Shown: positions 1 to 8,672, numbered from the stretch's first letter. The stretch: 64,000 bases of DNA from Phyllobacterium endophyticum (GCF_003010935.1 NZ_PGGN01000004.1:124001-188000); one strand, 5' to 3'. Made by a program: numbers and translations. Notes: generated by a model from the sequence alone, not told the origin.

Positions 1-2712
1 CAACACGGCGTTCGTCTGGAATTTTCCGATCGTGCCGAGGATACCGGCAGGCGCTTGCGCCGCATTGACCTTCACATTGAAGCTGACCGGAAAGAGCGGT
101 GCGGCAGCGAAACTCTGACTGGGCCAGGCGCTGCGGCCATCCGTATCGAGCGCACTCGTACCGAGCATGAATTGCGCCAATGACGGAAGATCGAGTTGTG
201 CCAGCGTCAGATCGCCTTGGGCCGCAGGCACGCCATTCTCGATATCGAAGCCGAGGCGACCGGCGATTTTCGTGCCGCTCACGTCGCCATTCAGATCGGG
301 TAGCGTCAGCCTACCCTTCGAAAACTGGAAACTGCTCGCCATGTCCACCGGCATTCCATTGCCGAAACCCGGAAATGAATAGCCTGCCGTCGCGACGTAG
401 GGTTCAAGGTCCACGGCCTTGATCGACGCACGGCCCTCGCCGCTGAGTTCGCCGCCTACGGTTCTGAAACTGCCGTCGAGCAGCGCTTGAGCGTCGGAGG
501 ACTTGAGCGAAAGCTGCGTCTGCAGGCCCTCGTTCTCGTTGCCCTTCAATGCAAGGTCCGCTTCGAGCTCGCCAGCCATGCCGAGCGGCAGCGCAGGGAG
601 CCCTAAAAGTGCCATGAGCGCCTCGGCATGTTCGCTGCGGGCATCCATCGTCAGCTCCAGCGAACGCAACTTGTCTGTGTTCTCCGTGGTCGTGCCAGAA
701 AGTGTCACGTTCATTCCGCCGGTCTTTCCGGCGGCACTCAATGACAATTCTGACCCGTTTTTGCCGTGCACGGTGTTGGCGAGAACATTCAGGTGGGTTT
801 CTTCGAACAAACCGGGGAAGCGAGCGGCATTTGCGCTGAGGGTCCTGATGAACGGAAACTCCGGGAAGCGCGCCGTCACTGCTGCAAGGAATGGAGCAAG
901 GTTGTCGGACAGGATCGTCGAGTCTATCGATCCCGAAGGTTCCTGCCTGAACGGTTCGAGTTTGCCGGTGGCGGTGATGGTCGTACCCGCGACGTTGCCG
1001 ATGGTCAGGCGATCAATGTCAAAAACGCCGTCCCTCAGACGAAAGGCGGTATCCAGCGTTTCCGCGACCATCCTGTCATGGGTGACCGGCCCGGCCTTCA
1101 GTTGAACGTCGAGATCCTCCCCGCGCAATTGCGGCGAGCCGCCGGCCGATGTTGTGCCATTGTAGCCGAAGATGGCCGCGAAAGCCTCCAATGCATCGGC
1201 GTCCAGCGCCCCGCCCTCAAGCGTCAGCTGCGTCAATGGCAGCGACTCTCCCTTGGCACTACGTACCAGCCAACCTTTGAGCGATGCACCGCCAAGCGCC
1301 AGCTCAAGATTATCGACCTTCTGCAACTCGTCGTGCAGGCTGACATCGGCGGAGAAACCGGCACCGGGCAAGCGCCGGATAGATTCATCGACCGAATCCG
1401 TCAGCCATGCGGCGAGCCCCGAGGGCTGACGCGAAGCGACGAGCAACTGGCCGTCAAAGCCGAAACCTTCGCCAACCTGCAATGTACCCTTGGCCTCGAA
1501 CTGGGTTCTCCCCGGCAGTTCCGCCTTGACCTGATTGATCTGCCACGCCCCGTTGGCCGGCGCCGCATCGATCGTCACGGAACGGATCGTCGTATCGCCC
1601 GCCACAATCGCCGGAAGTTTCAGATCGATGGTGCCGGGAACCGTCGGAATGGGCAGTTGATCCATCAGACGCCGGAAGACTCCCAGCCGCTCCGCCGCAG
1701 TGGCCGCATCGGGAGCAGTGCCTTTGGCCTCCTGGGGCTCGTCCTTGAAAGTGACCTGCTGTCCGTCCGCCTTGATTTCAAAGCGAGGATCACTGCCATA
1801 GTCGAAAAGTGCGTTGCCATTGACGATATAGGGATCGTCGACTGTGCCCTGTTCCATGCGGAATTCCGGGACGTTGATTTTCGCATGATCGGCCTCGAAC
1901 CGGCCGGTGACGCGAATGCTCGAAAGCAGTGGCTTTTCGGTTTTTCCGGCAGTCCTGGTTCCCTCGGCAACCGCGACCTGGTCAGCCGAGCGGATGTCGA
2001 TGTTCCCGGCATATTTGAGCACACCTTCATTGACGGTCAACTCGCCGTCGGTTTCGAACGCCGCCGGTATGCGATCGGGTGAGATGCGTGCACGTACATT
2101 CAGCGAACCGTCCGGCTTTACTGCTCCCGTGGAAGCAGAGATGTCGGTCTTGGCTCCGTTGAACAGCAGAGTACCATCGAACTTCCATGGCCCGGAAAGG
2201 TCGGATGCCGACAATGACGCGTCGAGGCCCTGGATCGCGCGAGTGGTCCCGGTCGACGCATCCCGAATGACAATGGAACCGTTGGTGATGCGCATGTCCT
2301 CGAGCCTGACCTGGGCCGAACGGAACGGCGCTCGGGGACGTATGGCCCAGTCGATGACGCCGTCCTTGTCGATCGATACCTTTGCTGTCGGCTTTTCGAT
2401 GCGCATGTCGAAGATCAGAATCTGCCCGCGGACGAAGGGCGCAAGTTCCGCATCCATCGAAAACTTCTCGATCGTCATGACAGGTTCGACGCCGGGGTCG
2501 CCCACTCTTACGTCGGAAAATGTGACTGAGGGAAACGGCAGGAGCCGCGCACTGGCGCTGCCTGCAACGGTCACGGGACGGCCGAGCAGCGTGGATGCCT
2601 CGCGTTCGAAGGACGACCTGTAGCCTGCCCAGTCGACAAAATATGGGACGACCAGTGCCGCGGTCAGCAGCAATACCAGTAATCCGCCAATGAATACGAA
2701 CAGGCGTGCCAG
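1..2712 (-). CDS. AsmA family protein, 3' end cut by window edge
   Basis: An open frame of 904 codons runs off the left edge of the window without a stop. It begins with a single hydrophobic segment (about residues 3-22, LARLFVFIGGLLVLLL) followed by FVDWAGYRSSFEREASTLLG, the typical start of AsmA-like inner-membrane proteins with a large periplasmic beta-rich body. Family members influence outer-membrane biogenesis and phospholipid transport; the exact role here is inferred from family only. The start is unusual. The only in-frame initiator placed after the preceding stop (2728-2730) and before the membrane anchor is CTG at 2712, with GGAG seven bases upstream; there is no ATG or GTG. It lies 15 bases behind the HTH gene in the same frame, so the two are probably co-transcribed. 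The family assignment is firm; the start codon is an inference. Confidence 0.85.
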   Translation of the reverse strand, partial: MARLFVFIGGLLVLLLTAALVVPYFVDWAGYRSSFEREASTLLGRPVTVAGSASARLLPFPSVTFSDVRVGDPGVEPVMTIEKFSMDAELAPFVRGQILIFDMRIEKPTAKVSIDKDGVIDWAIRPRAPFRSAQVRLEDMRITNGSIVIRDASTGTTRAIQGLDASLSASDLSGPWKFDGTLLFNGAKTDISASTGAVKPDGSLNVRARISPDRIPAAFETDGELTVNEGVLKYAGNIDIRSADQVAVAEGTRTAGKTEKPLLSSIRVTGRFEADHAKINVPEFRMEQGTVDDPYIVNGNALFDYGSDPRFEIKADGQQVTFKDEPQEAKGTAPDAATAAERLGVFRRLMDQLPIPTVPGTIDLKLPAIVAGDTTIRSVTIDAAPANGAWQINQVKAELPGRTQFEAKGTLQVGEGFGFDGQLLVASRQPSGLAAWLTDSVDESIRRLPGAGFSADVSLHDELQKVDNLELALGGASLKGWLVRSAKGESLPLTQLTLEGGALDADALEAFAAIFGYNGTTSAGGSPQLRGEDLDVQLKAGPVTHDRMVAETLDTAFRLRDGVFDIDRLTIGNVAGTTITATGKLEPFRQEPSGSIDSTILSDNLAPFLAAVTARFPEFPFIRTLSANAARFPGLFEETHLNVLANTVHGKNGSELSLSAAGKTGGMNVTLSGTTTENTDKLRSLELTMDARSEHAEALMALLGLPALPLGMAGELEADLALKGNENEGLQTQLSLKSSDAQALLDGSFRTVGGELSGEGRASIKAVDLEPYVATAGYSFPGFGNGMPVDMASSFQFSKGRLTLPDLNGDVSGTKIAGRLGFDIENGVPAAQGDLTLAQLDLPSLAQFMLGTSALDTDGRSAWPSQSFAAAPLFPVSFNVKVNAAQAPAGILGTIGKFQTNAVL

Positions 2713-2727
2713 TGTCCTACTCCGATT

Positions 2728-3051
2728 CTATGCCGCAAAGACCACAGCGACGCGACCGGCCGTCGTCTTCCGGCGCGCAGGGCCGACGACAATCTTCACA
2801 TCGCGCCCGAGCCGTGTCAGGCACTCGAGCATCTTCGCTTCACTGATACCCCTGAACTGTCCGCGCAGCATAAGCGACAGTTTCGGTTGGGTGAGACCAA
2901 GCACTTCGGCCGCCTGCTGCTGGCTCCATTTCCTGGCTTTGACAATTTCGCCTATCTTAGTTGCCAATTGGGCCTTTACAAGCAACTCTTCGGCATCCTC
3001 CATGCCGAGATCGGCATAGACATTGCCGCTGAATTCTTCGATCTCCGTCAC
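2728..3051 (-). CDS. XRE-family HTH regulator, HigA-like antitoxin (orphan)
   Basis: A 107-residue protein with a helix-turn-helix at about residues 38-75 (KWSQQQAAEVLGLTQPKLS), preceded by the short acidic N-terminal region seen in antitoxins that pair with Gp49/DUF891 (HigB-type) toxins. It would bind the toxin and repress its own promoter. It starts at GTG (3051), and the stop of the upstream reading frame overlaps this codon as GTGA, the coupling typical of toxin-antitoxin operons. The upstream frame holds only the last piece of a toxin, so this antitoxin appears to be an orphan. It may now act as a plain autoregulator and may also drive the AsmA gene that follows 15 bases downstream. Confidence 0.8.
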   Translation of the reverse strand: MTEIEEFSGNVYADLGMEDAEELLVKAQLATKIGEIVKARKWSQQQAAEVLGLTQPKLSLMLRGQFRGISEAKMLECLTRLGRDVKIVVGPARRKTTAGRVAVVFAA

Positions 3052-3137
3052 GTCTGCTCTCCTTTGGCATGCGCTTCCGCAACCTTCAATCTCTCATATA
3101 TCACGTTCATGTCGAACTTCGGCGTTGTGATGCCTTC
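3048..3137 (-). pseudogene. C-terminal remnant of Gp49/HigB-type toxin
   Basis: Between the promoter and the antitoxin start there is a short open stretch encoding ITTPKFDMNVIYERLK and a charged tail, ending in TGA that overlaps the antitoxin GTG. This matches the usual C-terminal end of Gp49/DUF891 toxins (a TPK motif followed by a helix of the ERLK type). An in-frame TAG (3138-3140) closes the frame immediately upstream and the catalytic core is absent. The simplest reading is an internal deletion that removed most of the toxin but left its promoter, its last codons and the antitoxin. The family match rests on a short peptide, so it is moderately certain. Confidence 0.5.
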
Positions 3138-3147
3138 CTAACGAAAC

Positions 3148-3176
3148 GCTATACCTAAATGGGTATAAACACGCAA
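3148..3176 (-). promoter_or_regulatory. Promoter and operator of the orphan antitoxin
   Basis: On the minus strand, TTGCGT (3171-3176) and TATAGC (3148-3153) are separated by exactly 17 bases, a good sigma-70 layout. A perfect 6-bp inverted repeat, TATACC-N6-GGTATA (3150-3167), covers the -10 and the spacer. Such a repeat is where HigA-type antitoxins bind to repress their own operon. The promoter lies about 100 bases upstream of the antitoxin start. Confidence 0.6.
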
Positions 3177-3246
3177 TATCTCAACTATATTATTGTCGTT
3201 TCATGACTTCAGACAGCGGTTTAGCTCCCTGAATCTATCTGTCATC

Positions 3247-4656
3247 CTAAAGCCGTAAGATCTTGCCGGGATTCATGATATTGCCCGGATCGATTGCGCG
3301 TTTGATCGCTTCCATGACGTCGACAGCGCCTCCAAGCTCCGCCCGCAGGAATTTTCTCTTGCCCTGGCCTATGCCATGTTCACCGGTGCAGGTTCCATCC
3401 ATCGCTATCGCCCGCAAATTGAGCCGGTCGACGAACGCCTCGACCTTCTCGATCTCGGCTGGGTCCTTCTCGTCGAAGAGAACCAGGACATGGAAATTGC
3501 CGTCGCCCGCATGGCCGACGATGGGCGCGATCAGGCCGCTTGCCTCGATGTCTCTCTCGGTCTCCACGATACATTCCGCCAGACGCGAAATCGGCACGCA
3601 TACATCGGTCGAAAGCGACTGCTTGCCAGGCGCAAGCGTCATGCAGGCGAAATATGAATTGTGCCGCGCCGACCACAGTCTCTCCCGCTCTTCCGAATTG
3701 ACAGTCCACCTGAATTCGCCGCCGCCATTGGCAGCGGCGATCTCACCGAAAAGCTCTGCCTGCTCGGACACGCTGGTTTCACTGCCGTGGAACTCTAGAA
3801 AGAGATAGGGCGCGGGCTCGTAGTCGAGCTTCGAATAAGCAATCATCGCTCGCATTTCGAGTTCATTGACGAGTTCGATGCGTGCCACCGGAATACCCAT
3901 CTGGATGGTCTCGATCACCGCATTGCAGGCGCTTTCAAGATCGGGGAAAGCACATATGCCGCCGGAGATCGCCTGCGGAATGCCATAAAGCTTCAGCGTC
4001 AGTTCGGTGATGATGCCGAGCGTGCCCTCCGAACCGACCAGAAGCCGTGTCAGATCGTAACCTGCCGAGGTCTTCTTCACCCTTCTCGACGTGGTGATCA
4101 GGCGGCCATCCGGCATGACTGCCTTCAGCGCAAGGACGTTCTCGCGCATCGTGCCATAACGCACTGCATTGGTGCCGGAAGCACGGGTTGCCGCCATGCC
4201 GCCGAGGCTGGCATTGGCACCCGGGTCGATGGGGAAAAACAGCCCGGTGTCGCGCAGGTATTCGTTCAATTCCCTGCGGGTAACGCCGGGCTCGACGACG
4301 ACGTTGAGATCCTCGCTGTAAACCTTGAGAATACGATTCATCCGCGAAAGATCGATCGAGATGCCACCCGCCGGCGCATTGACATGGCCTTCGAGAGACG
4401 TACCCGTTCCAAAAGCGATGACAGGAACACCCCACTCACTGCACAGCCGCACGATTTCCTGCACGTCTTCGGACGATTCAACGAACACGACGAGATCGGG
4501 TGCCTGATTTGGCACATAGCTTGTCGTATGGGCGTGCTGTTCGCGGATGGACTTGCCTGACTGGGCGTTGTCACCAAAGCGCTTCTTCAGGATCGAAACA
4601 ACCGTTGCGATACCGTTTTCGTTGCGCAGCAAAGCTTCTGCATCTGCCAATGCCAT
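3247..4656 (-). CDS. FAD-linked oxidase, D-lactate/glycolate dehydrogenase type
   Basis: A 469-residue flavoenzyme of the GlcD/Dld2 family. The N-terminal half is the FAD-binding PCMH domain (GTGTSLEGHVNAPAGG and the DPGANASLGGMAATRASGTN stretch that wraps the cofactor). The C-terminal half is the oxidase cap with GHAGDGNFHV and TGEHGIGQGK, the histidine motifs of cytochrome-linked D-lactate dehydrogenases. It probably oxidises D-lactate or another D-2-hydroxy acid and passes electrons to the respiratory chain. The frame extends 29 codons further upstream, but ATG at 4656 is preceded by GGTGGAG at good spacing and begins MALADAEALL. It stands alone, and the substrate cannot be fixed from sequence. 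Confidence 0.88.
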   Translation of the reverse strand: MALADAEALLRNENGIATVVSILKKRFGDNAQSGKSIREQHAHTTSYVPNQAPDLVVFVESSEDVQEIVRLCSEWGVPVIAFGTGTSLEGHVNAPAGGISIDLSRMNRILKVYSEDLNVVVEPGVTRRELNEYLRDTGLFFPIDPGANASLGGMAATRASGTNAVRYGTMRENVLALKAVMPDGRLITTSRRVKKTSAGYDLTRLLVGSEGTLGIITELTLKLYGIPQAISGGICAFPDLESACNAVIETIQMGIPVARIELVNELEMRAMIAYSKLDYEPAPYLFLEFHGSETSVSEQAELFGEIAAANGGGEFRWTVNSEERERLWSARHNSYFACMTLAPGKQSLSTDVCVPISRLAECIVETERDIEASGLIAPIVGHAGDGNFHVLVLFDEKDPAEIEKVEAFVDRLNLRAIAMDGTCTGEHGIGQGKRKFLRAELGGAVDVMEAIKRAIDPGNIMNPGKILRL

Positions 4657-4755
4657 TCCCGTCTCCACCCATGCGGACGTCCATATCGTATGCATTTTCG
4701 AGGAATGCACACGACTTGTCCAGTTGTAACTCTCTGTGATCAATTGTACGGCGAT

Positions 4756-5124
4756 CTACTCGTCGTCATCCTCATCGTCTTCCCCGGGCTGCCAGTCGGT
4801 CACGGCGACGAAGCGCTCCTGTTCACCGGTTTTTTCGAACACGCTGCCCACCGGTGCGTCCAGAAGAGGTATGATGCTGGGATCATAATTGGCGATCGTA
4901 TTGACGTCGAAGATACCGCTATTATCCGGATCTTCCATATAGTCATCGCTCTCGAAGCCGGAGAGGAAACGCCAGCCGCTATCCATTTCGTTGTCCGGAT
5001 CTTCGCGATACATGAAGCGAACCGGATAGCCATCGATCGTGATCGTATCCGTCGCGATACAGCCGCCATAATTACGGATCAGTGGCCGTATCTCATTCTT
5101 GGTGAGTCGGTAGCTTTTCTCCAT
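4756..5124 (-). CDS. DUF2185 domain protein
   Basis: A 122-residue acidic cytoplasmic protein. The N-terminal half (YRLTKNEIRPLIRNYGGCIATD, then a run rich in D and E, then SGWRFLSGFESDDYM) is the DUF2185 signature; the last eight residues are almost all acidic. DUF2185 proteins are grouped with immunity-like proteins (the Imm33 relation), but no molecular role is established. ATG at 5124 is used here; a TTG two codons earlier is possible. It begins 8 bases after the stop of the exported protein upstream, so the two are very likely translated from one message. Confidence 0.75.
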   Translation of the reverse strand: MEKSYRLTKNEIRPLIRNYGGCIATDTITIDGYPVRFMYREDPDNEMDSGWRFLSGFESDDYMEDPDNSGIFDVNTIANYDPSIIPLLDAPVGSVFEKTGEQERFVAVTDWQPGEDDEDDDE

Positions 5125-5132
5125 GGCCAATT

Positions 5133-6083
5133 TTAGTTGATCGTCATGGATTTGGCTAGTTTACGGAAGCGCTCGGAATATTTGTCCTTCTCGCTCTCCT
5201 TCACGATCAGGATCGCCCGCACGTATCGGCTGGTTTCAAAGCGCGCGATCTGCGCGACATAGAGCGGCTCGCCGCTGGCGGAATCCTTGCCGCTACCGTC
5301 GATCTCGACCCATTCCGCGCCGTTCGCCTGAGAACTCGTTTCATTGTTGGATTGTACATCCTTGATCCCGGTCAGTGACGCGAATGCCTGTTTGGCGAAA
5401 TCCATTCGCAACGAGGGCTCCGGAGCCGTGTTCAGATTTGACGCAATGATGATCATCGGCTGGGACGGGTTCGTCGCAATGTCATTGGGCCCATCCGTCA
5501 AGAGGTAGGTCGCCCCTGCAATCACGCGAACCGGCCGGAAACCGGCGGTGTCCGACAATTTGAACGGCAAGGCCGCAACCTGCTCGTCGAGGCTGGGCGG
5601 CGTTCGCACCGCTATCGTCCGCAGGGCAGTTTCGACGTCCGCATCGCTCAAACCGCCAGGTACGCCATCAGGAATCTGCACCGTCACCATGGCTGTGGTG
5701 GTCTTGGCACCGACCAGAACAACCCACTTCCGGTATTTGATTCCCGCCGCAACCTGGCTGCCGCGAATGAGCTTCGATACGACTGCCCCCTCGACCGGCC
5801 AGTTTTCCGCCGGGCCGGCCTCGATGCCGGTCTCGCGCAAACCTTCAGGATTGAATTTCGCCGCGAGCGCGGCATAGGCATCGGTGGGAAGTTCGGTTAC
5901 AACGATGGAAGTACCCTTGGCCGCATCTTCGAACCCGCTGAAATTGGTCGACAGAACGACGCCGGGCGGCGGCACCAGTCCAACGCCGGAGCCTCCCGGG
6001 AACACCGGCTCCTGCGCAAATACCGGCTGGACGATGACCAGCATCGACAGCGCAAGGCTCATGACAAGGGCAACAACTCGCAT
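5133..6083 (-). CDS. Exported protein of unknown function
   Basis: A protein of about 316 residues with a clear Sec signal peptide: MRVVALVMSLALSMLVIVQP then VFAQ, cleavage expected after VFA. The mature part begins with a short proline/glycine segment and then a stretch (FSGFEDAAKGTSIVVTELP) resembling the start of PsbP/Mog1-like (DUF1795-like) domains; the pattern may occur twice (second copy beginning around FKLSDTAGFRPVRV). I do not recognise a named family. ATG at 6083 is chosen because AAGGA sits eight bases upstream; the ATG three codons earlier has no room for a ribosome site. It is followed after 8 bases by the DUF2185 gene. Confidence 0.75.
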   Translation of the reverse strand: MRVVALVMSLALSMLVIVQPVFAQEPVFPGGSGVGLVPPPGVVLSTNFSGFEDAAKGTSIVVTELPTDAYAALAAKFNPEGLRETGIEAGPAENWPVEGAVVSKLIRGSQVAAGIKYRKWVVLVGAKTTTAMVTVQIPDGVPGGLSDADVETALRTIAVRTPPSLDEQVAALPFKLSDTAGFRPVRVIAGATYLLTDGPNDIATNPSQPMIIIASNLNTAPEPSLRMDFAKQAFASLTGIKDVQSNNETSSQANGAEWVEIDGSGKDSASGEPLYVAQIARFETSRYVRAILIVKESEKDKYSERFRKLAKSMTIN

Positions 6084-6201
6084 CAGGGACATTCCTTCTT
6101 TCGACCAGAAGTAATGGCCTTGGAACGATCCCGCAAGCGCTTCGCTCGTTCTTCGATCCCGGCCGTCAGCCCCGATACTTTTTAAACAAGGCTCCGGCCG
6201 T

Positions 6202-7077
6202 TCAGGCCAGATTCTTTTGAAAGAAGGCTATTGTGCGGCTCCAGGCAAGATCGGCCGCACTCTTGTCGTAGCGCGCTTCCGACGTGTCATTGTTAAATGC
6301 ATGGTTTGCGCCGTCATAGATATGAATTTCGAACGTCTTGCCATTTTCCTCAAGAGCTTTCTTGTAGGCCTCGATACCGGCATTGATCCGGGTGTCCAGT
6401 CCCGCATATTGCAGCAGCAACGGCGCCTTGATCTTCGCGACGTCCTCGGCTTTCGCCTGGCGGCCATAATAGGCAACCCCCGCATCGAGATCGGGAGAGT
6501 TGACGGCAAGGTCATTGACCATGCCGCCGCCCCAGCAAAAGCCCAAGGCACCGACCTTGCCTGTCGCTCCCTTGTCCTGCTTGAGATAGTTGATGGTGGC
6601 GACGCCCTGCGCAATCGCGGTTTTCGGATCGAGGGCGCCGATCATTTCCCGCGCTTTCTCCTCGTCACCCGGTGTGCCGCCGGCAGACGACAAAAGATCC
6701 GGGGCCAACGCTACGAACCCTTCAAGGGCAATGCGCCGGGTGACATCGCGAATATGCTCGTTCAGGCCGCGGTTCTCGTGAATGACGATTACAGCAGGAA
6801 GCTTGCCGGAACGTTCCGCGGGGCTGACGCGATAGGCCTTTATCTCACCGGCGGGCGAGGAGAAAACCATGTCCTTAGTGCGAAGCCTCGGATCGTCTAT
6901 CGCGATGATGCCGGCCTGTGCGGCATTTGCCGCCAGCATCGGAGCGATGATCGCCGCAGCGGCGCCGGAACCGGCGAGCCTTGTCAATTTGTCCATGAAG
7001 GCACGGCGGTCAAGCGAAAGATGGGTATACTCGTCATAGGCTTCGACCATCGCCTGGGTGATTGTCGGCTTGTTCAT
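6202..7077 (-). CDS. Dienelactone hydrolase family protein, Tat-exported
   Basis: A 291-residue alpha/beta hydrolase. Residues 22-55 form a twin-arginine-type leader (SLDRRAFMDKL followed by an alanine-rich hydrophobic stretch ending AANAAQA), so it should act in the periplasm. The hydrolase domain carries the family's cysteine nucleophile in GFCWGGG, an acid in YAGLDTRI and the histidine in DGANHAFNN, making up the Cys-Asp-His triad of carboxymethylenebutenolidase. Such paralogues outside aromatic-degradation clusters have uncertain substrates. The frame is open 43 codons further up, but ATG at 7077 has GGAGG nine bases before it. It ends 119 bases upstream of the exported-protein gene and probably has its own transcript. 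Confidence 0.88.
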   Translation of the reverse strand: MNKPTITQAMVEAYDEYTHLSLDRRAFMDKLTRLAGSGAAAAIIAPMLAANAAQAGIIAIDDPRLRTKDMVFSSPAGEIKAYRVSPAERSGKLPAVIVIHENRGLNEHIRDVTRRIALEGFVALAPDLLSSAGGTPGDEEKAREMIGALDPKTAIAQGVATINYLKQDKGATGKVGALGFCWGGGMVNDLAVNSPDLDAGVAYYGRQAKAEDVAKIKAPLLLQYAGLDTRINAGIEAYKKALEENGKTFEIHIYDGANHAFNNDTSEARYDKSAADLAWSRTIAFFQKNLA

Positions 7078-7124
7078 AACTTGCTTCCTCCGAGGCGGTG
7101 GAGAACGAGGCGTGCGTCCTCGCA

Positions 7125-8036
7125 TCAATATTTGGCGCGATGCGAAAGGACACCGGTTGAAAGGGCAACGCCAAGTCCGGTGACCAGTGCTGCGACAATC
7201 TCCCAAACGCCGACCGTCTCGTCAAGGAATATGGCGCCGCCCAAGGCAGCGAGCACCGGAGTCAAGGCGCTGAACGCGGCTGCCTGGCTGCCGCCAAGCG
7301 AACGGACGGCGATACCGTAAGCCAGCATCGCGGCAAGACCCGACAGAATGCCCTGGCTGAGAAACTGCAGGCCGAGTTCAGGCAGCGGCACCTCGAGCAT
7401 AGAGCTGCCATAGACACCTGCCAGGCCAAGATGGATGAGAAACGACCAGATCGCGATCAGCGCACCACCCTCAAGGGCGGTCAGGCCTGAACGCTTGAAT
7501 GCATGCGTATAGGCGGCCCAGAGCAGCGCACCGGCGGGCAAAAGGACGAAACTGACCCAGGTGATCTCATGGTCGTTCAGCGCAAGCACAAGGAGAATGG
7601 CAAGACCGGCGAGGATGGAGGCAAGGCCGAGCCAGCGCGTGAAATCCGGCCGCTCGCCAAACAGCAATACGCCGATAAGCGCAGCGGCAAGCGGCATCGA
7701 ACCACCGAGCAAGACGCCAACAGCGGAGGCGGGCGTCGAATGAATGGCAAAGGTGGTGACCTGAAAGAACAATGCACCAGCGCCGCATACCATGACCGCT
7801 AACAGGGCAAGCGGAACATCGCGGGGGACCAGCCCAGTCTTCAGCCACACTGGTGCCAGGACCAGCGCCGGCAGACCGTATCGGACAAGGCCAAGGTCGA
7901 TGGTTCCCATATGCGTGCCGCTGCTATGGCGGGTAGCAATGATCCAGGTTGCCCAGATGAGAACGGTGATCAGAGCACCGGCATAGCCTGTGGCAAGGGA
8001 ATTGGACTTCCTTGATTCTGAACTGAGAGCGACCAT
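7125..8036 (-). CDS. EamA/DMT family transporter
   Basis: A 303-residue inner-membrane protein with about ten hydrophobic segments arranged as two repeats of five, the drug/metabolite transporter fold. The first segment is GALITVLIWATWIIATRHS, and the second repeat begins near LLPAGALLWAAYTHAF. Members export amino acids or small metabolites. It is transcribed divergently from an Lrp/AsnC regulator, the usual arrangement for an amino-acid exporter controlled by its neighbour, so export of an amino acid is inferred. ATG at 8036 is preceded by AAGGAT. Confidence 0.87.
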   Translation of the reverse strand: MVALSSESRKSNSLATGYAGALITVLIWATWIIATRHSSGTHMGTIDLGLVRYGLPALVLAPVWLKTGLVPRDVPLALLAVMVCGAGALFFQVTTFAIHSTPASAVGVLLGGSMPLAAALIGVLLFGERPDFTRWLGLASILAGLAILLVLALNDHEITWVSFVLLPAGALLWAAYTHAFKRSGLTALEGGALIAIWSFLIHLGLAGVYGSSMLEVPLPELGLQFLSQGILSGLAAMLAYGIAVRSLGGSQAAAFSALTPVLAALGGAIFLDETVGVWEIVAALVTGLGVALSTGVLSHRAKY

Positions 8037-8156
8037 CGGAATATCCTTTTCAAAACTGTCTGAATTGTTTCGGTTGAACGGCAGGATAGTTCGAATGGCG
8101 TGAGCATGTCCTTGCAAGTTGATGCCACGCCAGCTAGTGCTTCAGCAACTTTCCAG

Positions 8157-8185
8157 ATAATCATGCGCTCTTTGAGGTTGATTAT
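8157..8185. promoter_or_regulatory. Inverted repeat over the Lrp gene ribosome site, possible operator
   Basis: ATAATCA (8157-8163) and TGATTAT (8179-8185) form perfect 7-bp arms separated by 15 bases, and the second arm runs into the ATG of the Lrp/AsnC gene. Lrp-type regulators bind AT-rich inverted repeats in the interval shared with the gene they control, so autoregulation is plausible. There is no direct proof, and the repeat could also fold in the mRNA and hide the GAGG ribosome site at 8174. Confidence 0.35.
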
Positions 8186-8657
8186 GCCAAACATTGATAA
8201 ATTCGACATCGGGATACTCGAAGCGCTCCAGGAGGATGCCAGGGCGACGAATGTCGAAATCGCCGAGAGGGTGAACCTGTCACCCTCGCCTTGCCTGCGC
8301 CGGATCCGCAATCTCGAGAAGTCGGGTGTCATCCGCGGCTACCGCGCGGACATCGACCGCAAGGAAGTCGGTCTCGGTCTCACCGTGTTCGTCGAGATCA
8401 AGGTCGGCCAGCACAGCCGAGAAAATTCGGATGCGCAACAGGCGGCGCTGATTGCCATGCCCGAAGTGACAGCGGCATTTCTTATTTCCGGCACGGCAGA
8501 CTTTCTCGCCGAGGTGGTTGTCGAAGACTTGAGCGCCTATGAGCGGTTCCTTACCGAGAAGCTGTTGTCACTTCCGGGCGTTGCGGACATCCGATCGAAC
8601 TTCGCCATCCGCACAGTGAAAACGGGAGCTCCCTTGAAGCTCCCGCAGAGAGGATAG
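8184..8657 (+). CDS. Lrp/AsnC family transcriptional regulator
   Basis: A 157-residue protein with an N-terminal winged helix-turn-helix (residues about 4-60; DKFDIGILEALQEDARATN, then NLSPSPCLRRIRNLEKSG) and a C-terminal RAM/AsnC effector domain (VEIKVGQHS, then GTADFLAEVV, the ligand-sensing GxxD region). It should form dimers or octamers and respond to an amino acid. It diverges from the EamA exporter with 147 bases between the two starts and is the likely regulator of it. ATG at 8184 has GAGG at good spacing; upstream in-frame ATGs have no ribosome site. Confidence 0.9.
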   Translation: MPNIDKFDIGILEALQEDARATNVEIAERVNLSPSPCLRRIRNLEKSGVIRGYRADIDRKEVGLGLTVFVEIKVGQHSRENSDAQQAALIAMPEVTAAFLISGTADFLAEVVVEDLSAYERFLTEKLLSLPGVADIRSNFAIRTVKTGAPLKLPQRG

Positions 8658-8672
8658 ATCTGTCTCGTCAAA

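Noticed and set aside
503..2623. Long plus-strand reading frames of 200-440 codons
   Set aside because: They lie antisense to the AsmA-family gene, have arginine/proline-rich random-looking products, and are a by-product of high GC.
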